Shown: positions 1-12,084, counted from the first letter of the stretch. The stretch is DNA of 64,000 nt from Darksidea phi (GCA_030770425.1 JASJFT010000111.1:1-64000), one strand, 5' to 3'. Notes: generated by a model not told the origin, from the sequence alone. Numbers and translations are program-made.

Positions 1-86
1 AGAAGACGAGCACAAAGACACGCCGACGAAACACACGAAACACAAAGCCGTCGTGTACAATCGCAAATTTCATGTACGACACCTCG

Positions 87-109
87 CACATACATACATA
101 CATGTATGT
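87..109. repeat. short (ACAT)n microsatellite
   Basis: Three to four perfect ACAT units run into an ATGTATGT end, making a small self-complementary tract. It lies downstream of the stop codon of the minus-strand F-box gene. The rest of bases 1-242 shows no coding signal. Confidence 0.6.
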
Positions 110-242
110 TTCCACGCGACCCCCAACCCAACACACCACCTCCCCATCCCCAGCCATCCCCAACTATCCCCTACAGACGAGTGTCTTGGCTGTTCCTCAA
201 TCTGGTATCGCACAGTCTCTGGGCTATGATGATTCATTACTT

Positions 243-1787
243 TTAATTACGCCGAATCAGACTCGCCGCGTGGTTTCTGAATGCGTCAGGCGTCATATCG
301 TTAGCAAAGTAGTTGGCCGTGTCCCCGTCCAAGCGTGATCTTTTTCTTAGTGTTTCGTCTCCAGGGCGCAGTCCGGTAGTCTGCCATTCGTTGTGCCACA
401 CGCGCTTCCTATTTATGTTTGCCACCTCTCCGCATGAGCGAACGGCAAATGTCGCAGTGCTGTATATGCCCAAAGACATCTCCAAAGACTTCGCCATGAC
501 ATTCAACTTTGCAAAATCTTCCAGGTGCGCGTCTTCTTGGAACTTCCCTTCTATTTCGATGGCCTTCAAAAATACACCAACCGCTTGATTCGATGAAAGC
601 CTAAATAAATTTCCTAAGAGCTTTTCGGTTTGGTGTTCGGCGTTGACTACGGTCAAGGTTTGGAGATTTTCTGGAAGAGTATCGATAGGAAAATGGACCG
701 AACTGTCCAATTGCCGAAATGGTAGGTAAACCGTGGGGTCTTCGCTCTGGGGTGGGTCTACAAGGAAAGCCGATGCAATTCGGAGACGCTTCAGTCTAGT
801 GAAGCCCGTGAAGTCTGGTGCTTGCCACGTAGAGGGAAGAGGAGGGGGCTGGTCAGATGCATACGATATGGAAACATCCGTCAGACTATCCTTGTGCAAC
901 TGTAGGCTCAACAGGAGTTGGTCTGGACGGAATTGGTGACACGCGTGCACTCCTGATTCGTAGATGAAGGTCCTCAGCGCGGCATGAGGTTCCAAGAGAT
1001 CCATGATGGAAAGCATCAACACATCTCCTTCACTTACTTCGACATGCTCCAGTGGGGACAATGCGATACTGTCAGGGGATTTCCGTGCCTCAATAGCTCG
1101 GTCAACGTCCCATTGATTGATGCCCCACAGCGGTCTGCTCAGTTCATGATCGCGTAATCCATGGATGCGCAATGTTCTGACACCAAGGTAATGTACGAAG
1201 GGATGTAAATGCTTGACTCCGTAATGATTTCTAGATATGGCGGGGTAGGATGTAGGAGTAACCACCACTACCTCTTCGAGACTTCCCAGCTTGGACAGCT
1301 GATCCAGTAGATGTGTGTACCAAGGCCCTGGAACGAGAGGCAACCCAAGTTCTAGACTCTTCAGGTTAGGTAAAGCAGGTAAGAGCAGTGCAAGTAGCGC
1401 ATCTTCTCGCGTTTCCTGCGCCAAGTCACTCGTCCACGAATTTGCTTCCTTAGCCGTTTCTGCCCTAGCAACGGCCGCAGAACGTAGCGTTGAATGGACA
1501 TCTCTTCGTCTACTTCGCCGAAAGACCCATGCCGGGCGTATACTGAAGCTCTCAACGCAGGATGCGAGTTCGGGGTTTTCGAAGAGCCTGATAGTCAGGC
1601 GGCGCAGCTGTGGGGAAGGTAGGCCTGACGTTGCTCCCGAGTTCACAATGCGTACATGGCGGTAAAGATAGGGGAGACAGATACGGTGTAGCTGCTTGGA
1701 AGCGAGGGACAGGCCGTACAGTCCTGGCCCAGATGCGTACAACGCGATCTGATCGAGAGTTTCCTCTGCAAGGTCACACAACGACAT
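243..1787 (-). CDS. F-box/leucine-rich-repeat-like protein
   Basis: Single-exon gene of about 514 residues. The N-terminus (start MSLCDLAEETLDQI) has the F-box pattern: a short acidic L-x-x-E-x-L-x-x-I helix, then LYGLSLASKQLHRICLPYLYRHV, as in fungal F-box proteins that bind Skp1. The remainder has irregular leucine-rich stretches (for example LPNLKSLELGLP, LEEVVVVTP, RLKRLRIASAF, ENLQTLTVV) consistent with a degenerate LRR substrate-recognition region. It would act as a substrate receptor of an SCF ubiquitin ligase; the substrate cannot be told. The frame stays open upstream to an ATG at 1868, but that extension looks unlike the family, so I chose the ATG at 1787. No signal peptide or membrane segment. 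A second F-box/LRR gene lies at 56.8-58.3 kb. Confidence 0.75.
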   Translation of the reverse strand: MSLCDLAEETLDQIALYASGPGLYGLSLASKQLHRICLPYLYRHVRIVNSGATSGLPSPQLRRLTIRLFENPELASCVESFSIRPAWVFRRSRRRDVHSTLRSAAVARAETAKEANSWTSDLAQETREDALLALLLPALPNLKSLELGLPLVPGPWYTHLLDQLSKLGSLEEVVVVTPTSYPAISRNHYGVKHLHPFVHYLGVRTLRIHGLRDHELSRPLWGINQWDVDRAIEARKSPDSIALSPLEHVEVSEGDVLMLSIMDLLEPHAALRTFIYESGVHACHQFRPDQLLLSLQLHKDSLTDVSISYASDQPPPLPSTWQAPDFTGFTRLKRLRIASAFLVDPPQSEDPTVYLPFRQLDSSVHFPIDTLPENLQTLTVVNAEHQTEKLLGNLFRLSSNQAVGVFLKAIEIEGKFQEDAHLEDFAKLNVMAKSLEMSLGIYSTATFAVRSCGEVANINRKRVWHNEWQTTGLRPGDETLRKRSRLDGDTANYFANDMTPDAFRNHAASLIRRN

Positions 1788-1998
1788 GTCTCTTCGGGTG
1801 GCATGGCACAACACAGCGGTGAGAGGATGATCGCTTTTATAGGAAGCTCTAGACAATAAGCAGGGCATGGCGCTAGCGCCGGGCAGAAACCAGCAAGGCG
1901 CGGCCCGAATGGAACCTACCCCGGCACCCCACGTATCCCGCGAACCTCAGCCTCCGGTCCGTTTTCATTCGGAGCCAACCTTAAAGCTCTCATCGCCA

Positions 1999-3055
1999 TC
2001 ACGTCGGCGCACCACCTCTCCTGGATGAGGAAGGCGAGCGCCGTGGTGCTATTTGGCAATTAGTCTCCAATCTGCTCCTGGGGGAAATACTCCTGCAGAG
2101 CCTCCTGCTCTTCACCATCCGAAGCGAACATCGACCCACGGATGAAGGCGCTATGAATGTTCCCAGCGCAAACCTCCGCCAGGACAGCAGTCGGAATGCA
2201 GCACACGAGCTTGGTACAAACCCGCTTTCATTGGACACTCTGCATCCCTCGTGCACATGATAGCTGAGACTCCGCGCATGCCGGTGCGACAGATCTGCCA
2301 CGTACCACAAGGCACCCGGGCGAAGATAGTTTAGCTTTAGCCATATACTAGCATAGTCGGACGCCGCGGCGGAAGTGGCACCATCGGACAAAAGGTCCGT
2401 TTGAGATGAGAAGACGGGTTCCTCTTCCTCCACCTCCTGTTCTTCTTCGCTCGTCCCTCTTCTCGGTCCGCCTTCGGAGTGAGCATGGCATAGCGAAGGA
2501 TAACCAGAGTCTATACCCTGATTTTCCTTGGCCATCACTGTGATCGGATTCTTCAACTCGACCACTAGATGTGTCATGAATAGAGGATTCATCTGACGAC
2601 GAATCGCTATCGGACGAGCTATCACTCGGTCCCGAACCTCGATGACCAGATGTTCTACACCGGTTATCAAGTATGGGCAAGCTACCAGAATCTACATCCT
2701 GATGTCCACCATTTCCAGCCTGATTAGATTCTACAACTTGATCAGGCCTCGCTCGTCTCCTCGATCCATCAGAATATATATCCTGAAAAAGGTCTCGCTC
2801 TGCTCCTCACCCCTTCGGAATCTACATCCTCAAGGAGGTTCTCAAGCCTATCCTGTTACATTAATGTTGCATGATACCACACATCTCCGACCCAAATTCT
2901 GTACGCATCGGATTGAGCAATGGTGTACCCTGAAATCGCTTCGACTGCCTGTAGCCGTCCATATCGAATGGCATCTCACCAAGAACGTAGGAGTCGAGCA
3001 TCGCCTGATTCGATGGGTGTTTCACCATGTTACGCCCAAGCTTCAATAGGTTTGC
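1999..3055 (-). other. coding-like debris with Ser/Asp-rich tract
   Basis: No intact gene could be built here. On the minus strand, protein-like pieces lie in different frames: 2861-3046 (a piece reading SNQAMLDSYVLGEMPFDMDG) and 2348-2680, which carries a Ser/Asp-rich low-complexity tract (SDSSSDSDSSSDESS). Several stops lie between them. They may be remains of one decayed gene or exons I cannot join. No domain is recognised. Bases 1788-1998 show nothing. Confidence 0.25.
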
Positions 3056-3303
3056 CCCCCAATGCCGGTAGAGCGTGGTCTAGTGTTGTGTTGCACCGGG
3101 GTCTCCGGAAGCGCCGACGACCGCGTGGCATCTTCTGCATTTGCTTGCCTGACCAACGTTGTGAACCTACGTTTGTCAGCCACGCTCAGCAACATTGGAT
3201 GAAATGCCTACTCGTCCTCAGTCTCTACTCCCTCCGCATTCTGCTGCGCCAGACTTCCACCGCTAGGTTCACTGTTCTTTCACTTCGACTGCATCGTCGC
3301 CTG

Positions 3304-3630
3304 ATGTTCCTGGGAACAGAGTACAGGATGAAGGCAGAAGAGAAATTGGCAGAATTGCTGCAGGCCCGATTCTACGGCAGAGTTTTAGGACGGAGGAAGA
3401 TCGAGCAGTGGGAGAAGCTGAGACCCGATGCGGCTACATGTTATGTTCATAGTGACTCGGAAGAAAGAGTTGCAATGGAATCGGCAGAGGGCATCCAGGG
3501 TCGGCGCGGGGTCAAACGGCCATGTGCGACAAGGCAGCCAGGGCAGCATGACGAGCAGGACTTTATAGGTCTTTTGCCGCTCGAAAAGAGCTCGCGGGTG
3601 AGTAAAGTTTGGGAGGACCTAGGCTTTTAG
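3304..3630 (+). CDS. hypothetical protein (possible gene fragment)
   Basis: Open frame of 108 residues from an ATG, beginning MFLGTEYRMKAEEKLAELL. It has a charged helical start (KAEEKLAELLQARFYG) and an acidic/basic C-terminal half. The frame is open upstream to 2920, but that part is arginine-rich and not convincing. No domain recognised, no signal peptide. It could be the last exon of a gene whose 5' part is decayed, or a chance open frame. Confidence 0.25.
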   Translation: MFLGTEYRMKAEEKLAELLQARFYGRVLGRRKIEQWEKLRPDAATCYVHSDSEERVAMESAEGIQGRRGVKRPCATRQPGQHDEQDFIGLLPLEKSSRVSKVWEDLGF

Positions 3631-5417
3631 GTGATGGATGCGTGAGAAAGCAGCGTTTCGTCAGTTTACATCTTACATACTCTAGTGCCATAACCAGCTA
3701 ATCAAATATTGCATGAGGCGCTTGAGCACATAGGCTGCTAATACTCTTTCCATTCGAAAGTGATGTATCGTCTCTCTACCGTTCCTCTACCCCGATGTTC
3801 CTATGGCTATGGGAAGCCCATATATGGATAAGTTGCTGAAGCGTTTCAGGGTCTATCGTACCAATACTGTTTACAAACCTTCAATATTTCGATATTGGTC
3901 CTAGAGGCGACCCGTTGCGAATATAGCGGTTGAGAGCTGGTGTATGGTTCACTTCCTGGAGACTATCAGGATGAGTTTTCGGATGTTAATCCCAGCACCC
4001 CGTATTCTCGACTTGTGGTACGAGATGGCCAGACATACGGAGTCAGTGGGAAAGCGCGGGGCGCGACCGCAAAACAACACGCACGGATTGGTGACCTGGC
4101 TATACCATTGGTCAACCAGCCCGGCGAGCGTCGGTATTACTCAATGATTCATGTTTATTTGGGCTGCTCTTCCCGAATGTGCCGGTCTCCACTTATAGAT
4201 GGCTGACACATAGGATTACGCGTTCACTGTTATTTCTTGTTTTAGTTTAGCGCGAGCACAAGCCCCTTCCCAAAAATGGGAACTTTTTGAGACGTTTTAC
4301 ACTTCCCGTTCACGAAGGCTCTCGCTTTTCTCAATCTTGGTACTCTCATAAGCGTATTGTCGCTCATACACCCCCATCATGGCGGAGGACAATCTTGCTG
4401 CCTTCAATTGATCCGCCCTATGTCCCGCTGGCCTCTGCCGAAGCCTGGAGCGGAATGGTGATGAGCATTGTAAGGAGCGGGACTGGATGCACAGATTGGG
4501 GTATACACTGAGTAAATAAAACGCAAAATTTACTCTCGGTCTCGCGTTTGTCCAGAAACTTTTGAACGAAAATGGTACCGTATGGTTCACCGTTTACGGG
4601 CTAGCGCAGACACTAACAGGACCAATGAACAATCGAGAGATGTAGAAAGTATTGTTAGGTCTGAGCTCAGCTGCATTGAAGATTAATGGAATACAGTGAG
4701 AAACGGCCTCAACATAGATATCCTATGGAGCCTAGACCCCTTCATATGTTCCGTCGTGGACATCAGTGTTTATTATTACCAACATTTTCACTGTATGACC
4801 GTATTAAGGCATAGCACGAACGCTAGGATGACCATACACAGATCCGTTATACTTTTAATATTGCACTGGAGCTATCGCTTAAGGAAATTTGCGCGAGAGA
4901 AAGTCGGTGAAAAAAATGATAGTAGATGCTAACAAACCGTGATTCGCATTTCCACGTTCACGCTGAAGGTTTAACTATGACTTTCTTATATGGGCTGTCA
5001 ACAGCTATTCTATAAGCACTAACACGTAATCACAAGGGCTTGGAATGACCTAGGATTACCTAACTGCAAGATCTCATTTTGCCCGCATCCCTCTTCATTG
5101 CAAGAATGTGCATCCATCTCTACCCCCAACTTCGGCCAGTGAAACATCCTCGGTTCTCCGGTCGAAACCTCACCGCTTGTAGGTCGTAAACAAGTATCAA
5201 ATGTTTTATAATATACCTTAGGGAGTTACAATCTTTATGCTCTTGTTATCGACAAGTGTCTTGGGTGCAATTAAAAGACTCATCTGAGAAAGCCCGGCCA
5301 GTTTCTAGTGCGCAGGGGTTTACCGATGTCCATTTACAATAGGTGGTATGAGCCGTGCACCACTTCGGATGCCCTGCGGGGGACCGGAGCGCTAACCGTA
5401 TCGTGCGCAATTATCAT
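3631..5417. other. gene-poor stretch
   Basis: Only short unsupported open frames on both strands. No domain, tRNA or transposase signal was recognised. It separates the debris at 2-3.6 kb from the inverted-repeat element that follows. Confidence 0.5.
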
Positions 5418-5420
5418 GCT

Positions 5421-5984
5421 GAACGGGGAGTTATTCACGAGCACCCCAATAAGGGCGCTCAATAGGCCCGATTGAGTATAGAGGCAACTTTATACCTAGC
5501 GCTAGTGTCGCACCAATACTATTATAGGGATTAGTAGGGCTGGGCAGTATTTAACTGGTACCAAGAGCGCAATAAGAATTTTTGGAGGCGTTTTTGATAT
5601 TTTCTTAATATTTTTTAACGCGTTTTTGGTGTTGATTCTCGGCCTGAGGGCCCTGCGGGTCATGTGGGTTAATTTCTGAACGATTTCTGAACGGTTTTGA
5701 ACCTGTACTGGGTAACTATGAAGGAGAGGTATGAGGACAGCTCCTCTGGCACCAAGAAATGCAGGATTTGTATGGGTTTCGGTCCTATTAGGAGTTTGCT
5801 GAGGGCTAGGCTATACCCAGACGAAAACTGGTCTTTACGAGGGGGCATGAACGTCCGTACTGCTAGCGCGCAACGGTTGCACAAACCACAGAGAGGTCTT
5901 TCGTATAAGTGCAAAGACTAAGCGCTAGCAGTCTGTTCATGCCCCTCCCCCTGTCCTTGGGGGCCGTGAATAACTCCCATGTTG
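5421..5984. repeat. nested inverted repeats, possible MITE-like element
   Basis: Two pairs of inverted repeats are nested. Outer pair: GGGAGTTATTCACG at about 5427-5440 is the reverse complement of CGTGAATAACTCCC at about 5964-5977, and similarity continues into a C-rich/G-rich flank. Inner pair: GGGGCATGAAC...CTGCTAGCGC at about 5843-5871 is the inverted partner of GCGCTAGCAG...GTTCATGCCC at about 5922-5943. Between them is an AT-rich block (5580-5635) and a short tandem TTTCTGAACG (5673-5700). No transposase is encoded. This could be a non-autonomous foldback/MITE-type element or a remnant of one. Confidence 0.4.
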
Positions 5985-6154
5985 ACAGATGGACCGAAGC
6001 CACTAGCGTTGTGATTGGCCATGTTCAAATGGCGCTGTAGATCAGTAGCCCCTCGGTCAGGTCATCGTCCTCTCTGGAGAAATGTTCCATAGACACAATT
6101 CCCCACCGAATTGCCATCGCGTCTCCTGTGGTTTTTGGCTGTCTAGCTAGCAAG

Positions 6155-8036
6155 ATGGTACCGCATCTCTGGACTGGATTAGCTCTCATTCCAGCGATCT
6201 CGATACCTGCCGCAGCGCACATCCTCTCCAAACGCGCCGACGCGAGCTCGATTTGCCGGTACCTCCCTGGCGACGAAGCATGGCCTTCAGCAGAGCAATG
6301 GTCGCAACTGAATGCCAGCGTGTCCGGTCGACTCATCGCTACCATTCCCGCTGGGCATGTATGCCATGATCCGACCTTCGACGCAGCCGCCTGCGCAGCG
6401 CTGCAGGAATCGTGGGCTTTCCCGCAAACACAGTATGCACCGCCATACATGCTGCGCGACAAGACACTAATATCTGTTGCTAGATTCCTCAATCCGTCCG
6501 GCTTCATGGCGTCGTATTTCCAGAATGCGACATGTGACCCGTACACGCCCCGCAATCAGACATGTATGCAGGGAAACTACGTCGAGTATGCCATTAATGT
6601 GACGGGCGCGGATGATGTGGCTGCGGGTTTGAAATTTGCGCAAGAGAATAACGTGCGGCTCGTAGTGAAGAACACAGGCCATGAGTACGTACAAGCCTTT
6701 CTGGATCACTGCTCCAACACGAAGACTAACCGTGAGAAGCTATCTGGGCAAGTCCACCGGGAAAGGTGCACTCAGTCTATGGATGCACAATCTAAAGTCT
6801 ATCACATTCTCAAACTACACCAGTGATGCGTATACAGGTCCCGCTGCAAAGATGGGTGCTGGCGTGCAAGCCTTTGAAGCATATGCTGCTGCAGATAAGG
6901 TGGGCTTGAACATTGTTGGCGGGCAGTGCCCCACTGTTGGCATTGCAGGTGGGTATTCTCAAGGTGGCGGGCATTCGTAAGTCAACTTATACTCTCTATG
7001 GCATGGTGGTCGTTGCTTATATTGAAAAAGATTACTTAGCTCGAGATATGGTCTCGGTGCCGATCAAACTTTAGAATGGGAGGTCGTGATTGCAAACGGC
7101 ACCCTCATTACGGCGTCGCCCACGCAGAATTCCGATCTCTTCTGGGCACTCAGTGGAGGCGGAGGTGGCACATACGGTGTCGTCCTCTCACTTACTGCAA
7201 AAGCTCACCCAGACGGTAAGGTTGGTGGTGTGAGCCTCGCCTTCGCAGGCGCAACAGCAGATGATGATTCACTCTGGGACGCCGTCACCTTCTTTCAGCA
7301 AGACGTCCTCGCAGACATCGTAGACGCAGGCGCACATGTGCAATGGGGCGTCTACGGCTCTGCATTTAGTCTCACCGAAGCCACGATCCCTGGTGCAACA
7401 GAAGCCGACATGCGCCAAATTTTCGCTCCGTTCACCGAATATCTTGATGCTCAAGGGATCCCGTACCAAATGAATGTGACCGAGTACTCCACATTCTTGG
7501 AGCATGCAGATCACTATATCGGGCCCCTTCCTTACGGTGTCGTTCCAGCTGCCCAAATACAAGGCGGTGTCATGATCTCTCGCTCTACTGCAACTGAGAA
7601 TACGACAGAACTTATCTCCACTATCCGCAACATCGCCATCAGCAACCCAGCCTTCTTCATCGCTTCCTACGCCCTCAATGTGTCCGCGCAACCTTCTTCA
7701 CCCAACGCAGTGCTGCCTGCTTGGCGTGACGCTCTTTCGTACTTTGTTATCTTTCAGTTCTGGAACTACACTGCGCCTGTCGAGCATATGAGAGAGCAAG
7801 AGCGCATGTTGAGTGAGGAGATCATGCCGCCCTTGCAGGATTTAGCGAGTGGGGCGTACATGAATGAAGCCGACTTTGCCAATCCGAGATGGAAGGAGGA
7901 GTTTTATGGGGAGAATTGGGATGAGCTGCTGAGCGTCAAGAGGAAGTGGGATCCGGAAGGGCTGCTATGGGCCAGGACAGCGGTGGGAAGTGATGAGTGG
8001 GTAGAGAACGAGGAACAGAGGTTGTGCAGGACCTAG
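6155..8036 (+). CDS. secreted FAD-linked oxidoreductase, berberine bridge enzyme-like
   Basis: Three exons, 6155-6684, 6740-6976 and 7040-8036, give about 587 residues. Introns are 55 and 63 nt; the first has a GACTAAC branch site. The start MVPHLWTGLALIPAIS is a signal peptide, with an in-frame ATG nine codons upstream. FAD_binding_4 is followed by the C-terminal BBE domain (NPRWKEEFYGENWDELLSVK). His176 in NTGHDY and Cys240 in GGQCPTVG occupy the two positions that carry FAD bicovalently in this family. Such enzymes oxidise sugars, alkaloids or polyketide intermediates with O2 outside the cell or in vesicles; the substrate is unknown. Several N-glycosylation sites are present. No partner biosynthetic genes lie beside it. 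Confidence 0.9.
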
Positions 8037-8494
8037 ACGCGATGTGGAACTTGTACCAAAGAGTAATAAAGTCCGAAACTCACGTCTGGGCAAGTGCAAA
8101 TGCTCGTTATATAAAATAGTATTACTTCGCGCTTCATATCTTACTGGATGGTGTTGGACCTGTTTAGACCGTATGCGATTCGCCCTTTTCGGACGTCACC
8201 CGGTAGAATGCGCGAGGGAGTGTGGGATCTCGCGAAGCTCGGTAGTATTTCAAAAGTTGGTGGATGATCTGATACGAAATAGTGAATTCGATGAAGCAGG
8301 TCCGAGATCTTCTCACCCCGTTTTCGCGGTTCCGCCCGCCATCTCAACAAGATCCAATGCTCTAAGGTACGGCCAAGGAATCCACACACCAAGTCAATAC
8401 TTCGAGTCGGAATTTGTTTCGTTTCCTCGTCAAAATCACATTTGGACGCACCGTGGAATGCGTGTGCCCGGACATTTCGTATATACCGTATTAG
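8037..8494. other. no supported gene
   Basis: Overlapping open frames on the two strands have no family resemblance, so I call none. It is the 3' flank of the oxidoreductase. Confidence 0.4.
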
Positions 8495-9473
8495 TTAGTC
8501 TGAAAAGGGCTTAGAGAAGGTCTTACGTGATCTATTAGCTCCGTAAAAGGGATTTAGGAGCTGTGCCGTGGCTGTGTATACTGCCTTGATGGAATCGATC
8601 AGTAATCCTAGGTGCTCCTTGCAAGCGTAGTCAACAGGGTTAATATCGTTCCAGCACTGGGACGGTTCTGATTCCGGAAGGAAGTTGCACAACAAATTTA
8701 GTTCAACCGAACCTCTATTTAGCGATTGGCTTTTGGGGTGAAGTGGACGGTTTACAGAGAATTTGTCTTCCTTTATACTAATCGTCTCGACGGTTCCCAA
8801 TGTCTTTCTCAAAAATATCTTGCAACTGCTCTAATCTAACGTCGATATAATACGTTATCTCTTTTGTAAACCCATCTATAGTATACCGGTTAGTAGAGGT
8901 CCTCCAGAGAGCTATCATACTAGCCTGTCCGCCCGCGAATGACAAAGACGGATTCGTCCAATTTCCCCACTTCTCCTTTGGCCGCTTCCACAATAGTGAG
9001 TCAGTGCGCCCCCCCATCCCAACTAGGACGTGTTAGCTGACCGGGTCTTACACACTTGCTAGAAGCATACTCTTCATCAACTGTCTTGAATGCGGACGCA
9101 AGTTGCAGATGATTTGCGCCTTAAGGTTTAGCAGCTTTGCGATCAGGATCCTGAGAAATGTTCGTAGTTGCTTGGATTGCCTAAACGACATCCTTAAGCA
9201 GCCGAGCCAGACATATAACAGTGACTGGGTCCGAATGCGGTAGAACTGGGGCGGCCACAAGGGGCTGAGTGGCATCAGGCCCTTGGACGCGATTGGCATT
9301 GTTGCTCTGGGTTGATTATGTGATGAGCTGGGGTCGAGCTCGATGCCATTTCTTAGGGAGCCCCTCCTCATTATTGTATTTGCCAAAGGATCCAAGTATG
9401 ACGCGGATAATAGCCGTATGCGCATCCGTCCATATGCGCTTTTCCTTGCTGGTCGAGAGAGACGCTCATGCAC
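8495..9473 (-). pseudogene. decayed gene, possibly N-terminal part of a fungal AAA ATPase (DUF7025 type)
   Basis: Protein-like text on the minus strand jumps between frames. From 5' to 3' it shows a piece ending LQLASAFKTVDEEYASSKC (about 9060-9110, with stops just upstream), a piece ITYYIDVRLEQLQDIFEK (8830-8900), then WNDINPVDYACKEHLGLLID (8580-8650). The last stretch recalls the region before the DUF7025 domain of large fungal AAA ATPases. That match is from memory and uncertain. Frameshifts and stops separate the pieces, and no Walker motifs follow, so the gene is truncated and non-functional if the reading is right. Confidence 0.3.
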
Positions 9474-10799
9474 GCTGATGTTGCTCCATGCGTGTTAAAG
9501 CTTGATTGAATTAAGATACAGGTATGCTAGTTTTCGTCTGAGATGTGTCCGCCCCCGTATCCCGATCGCTGGCTCACACCAAGTCTCGCAAATTTACTGT
9601 AGGTATTATCTTGGCTTGGTTGTGGAGGCGATTTCAGATGGAAAGAAAGTATGGTTTTTGCGACGCTTGCGGACAGACTGCCATGGTTCGCACCGCCTTC
9701 ACCACGGCGGCGCGCGCCTAGGTCAAGAGTGCATTCAATCCAACATTACGTATGGTCCATTACCCGTCGTACGTTACGGAAATATGTGGTAGCTTCTGCT
9801 GATGCCGGTTGAAATATTTGCATAGATTCTTTCAGCAGCCGTCTAAAACAAGTGAGATGCGTATACATGTTCTCAACTGAATTGTGGCTGTCTAGGAAGG
9901 GAGGGGACGGTGGAGTCGGAAAAGAACGAGAGACCTCAAGTACAAAGCCATGGAAACAATGGCAATTATCGTACCCAGTCCTTATCTTATACTATCTTGC
10001 TCGTTAGGGCCAGTTCACTTCGACTTTAGTCGACGGAGATCAACCGGTTGCTGAAGTTGGTGCACGTGCGCTGCCTGTCCCAAGGTCTAGCCACTTAAGT
10101 GGAATTATGTGGTGTATGCCTTTTATTTCTACACTATCCGTGATTGCGCCTAAGAAGAAGAAATGATTGGAAAAGGGGTGTATTGGGCTATATATGGGGG
10201 CCCTCATAGATCCAGACGCTTCGGTGTTAAAAAACCCCTCGGTTCGTGAATAGATACTGTGGAGCAATGCAAAGATTCTAGAGGAAAAACCATCGCTAAT
10301 TCCTTGCGACCTTCCAGGCACTCGCCTCGAAAAACTGAAAGGGGTGCTCGTGAGCGGCACCAAGTGTTGCCATGAAAAGGTGATGAGCTCTAAAGTTAGA
10401 TGCTAGAAGGGAGTATAGCCTTGAAAGCTTTCACTATGGTCTTTGGAAAGATGACTAGATTGGTTTGGTAGGAGGACTGATCACTAAGTCCGGTTTGATT
10501 CGATTGATGAGTAGTGGAGATGAACGAACTAATTGTCAAGCTTGGTAGTCAGCGAAAGTCATCTACTGTTCATGAGGCTCTTGAGCCACACACACAAAAA
10601 AAAAACTCTCACTGCGGAAGCAGTTGGCGCGGTCGCTAGAAGGGAGTAGGCGTATGGAATCCCAACCGGGAAATGCTTGGTCGCTGGTGGAACACCCTGC
10701 GACATACCATTTCAGCAAAGGCAGCGGCACAATTGGTGAGCATCGATGCCTGGCGAGTCCTCAAATCACTTACGATTGCTCTTTTTCGCAATGCTTTCC
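9474..10799. other. no supported gene; A-rich run
   Basis: Short unsupported open frames only. A CACACACA-A10 run lies at about 10590-10606. The stretch separates decayed sequence from the 3' end of the ankyrin gene. Confidence 0.45.
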
Positions 10800-12084
10800 T
10801 CACTTCTCCTGGGATTCTCTGCGCTTCTCCTTTGCGCCGTGGGCTAACAAAAGCTCGAACACCGCGGTGTACCTGTGTCTTTCTGACTTTGCTGCTTCCA
10901 ACTTTGCTGCTTCCAAAGGAGTATAGGGATGCTTTGCGACACTTCCGTTAATGTCAGCACCTGCATTCAGAACGGCTTTGATCACATCCAAATGCCCAGA
11001 CCTCACCGCCGCAATCAACGGAGTTGTGTTCAAAAATTTCTTGTTCGGATCCATGAGCTTCTTCGCCAATAGTGCTGCAACCACTGCGGGCACGCCCAAT
11101 TTGCATGCCGTGATCAAGTGGCCACGGGTGACTTTGACTCTGCCGTGTCGCTCAATGCCCAAGACAAATTTGACTATGTCGACAGAGCCAGTACGGATAG
11201 CAGAGGTGAGCCAGAGTTCATAATCAGCTCTTTCTAGAGAGCAGTGGCTCTGATGAACCGAAAGAAGACTCTGCAATATTTTTCGAGGGGCTTTTTTTTT
11301 GATCGCAAGGCGCATGGCGTCGGCGATCCGGAATCCGTGATAATGCGAGGTGAAGGTTTCGTAGTGAGATCGACCACCAAGCTTAGGGCGCAGAACACAG
11401 TCTAGGATAGTATCCACCATGTTCGAGTTTCGCAGGGAAACAGCGCAGCTGAGAGGTTTGACTGCGAAGTCATGGCCAAATAAAAAAGACTCAGCGGGTT
11501 CTGAGAGGTTGGAGATTAGAGTGCAAACCAAGTCACTTGCATCCCCCAAGATTGCTACTACGATCTTGTCGCGGATGGATAGGCTTTTGGGTTCGACATG
11601 AGCATCCACATTCAGCGTGCCCCAAAGGAATCCCAAAACTGCACTAGGTCCGAGCAACTCAACAACGCCCTCTCGAAGTTTGGCGGCGTATTCTTGTTGC
11701 TGCTCAGGTGTGCTTAGGCGTAGCTCTTCGGTCAAATAGAGCAGCATCGTGTCGAGTTTGTTGAGAAATGACACTTCCACGTCGAGAGGCAACCTGGCTC
11801 GGTTCGCGAGGTAGCGAGGAACATTGTTCTTCAAGACGGGACAGACCTCAGCCGGGTTTCGAACGCATTTCTCGAATAGTTCCTTTGGCTGCTTCGCGAA
11901 AACATCATATTCAATTTCTGCTGCAAAGGTTCCTAGTAATGTTAGTGCTTAGCCCCCGGCCTTCAGAGTATGGGCGCATACTGCAAACTTTGCGGAGTTT
12001 CCACACTGCACATGCTCCCAAATCGGTGGCTAGCTCGTGAACGATGTTCTGGAAGATCTCCGGGGGGAAATCTAGGAGATGCAT
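10800..12084 (-). CDS. F-box-like/ankyrin-repeat protein
   Basis: Two exons, 12084-11982 and 11932-10800, separated by a 49-nt intron with an actaac branch site; about 411 residues. The start (MHLLDFPPEIFQNIVHEL) resembles an F-box helix, and joining the exons gives the continuous text WKLRKVCRTFAAEIEYDVF, which supports the splice. The middle is helical. The C-terminal third holds ankyrin repeats (TPLIAAVRSGHLDVIKAVLNAGADING, shown in part, then TPLEAAKLEAA). This layout is common in ascomycetes and suggests a protein-binding adaptor, perhaps for ubiquitin ligase; the partner is unknown. Cytosolic, with no signal peptide. Confidence 0.8.
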
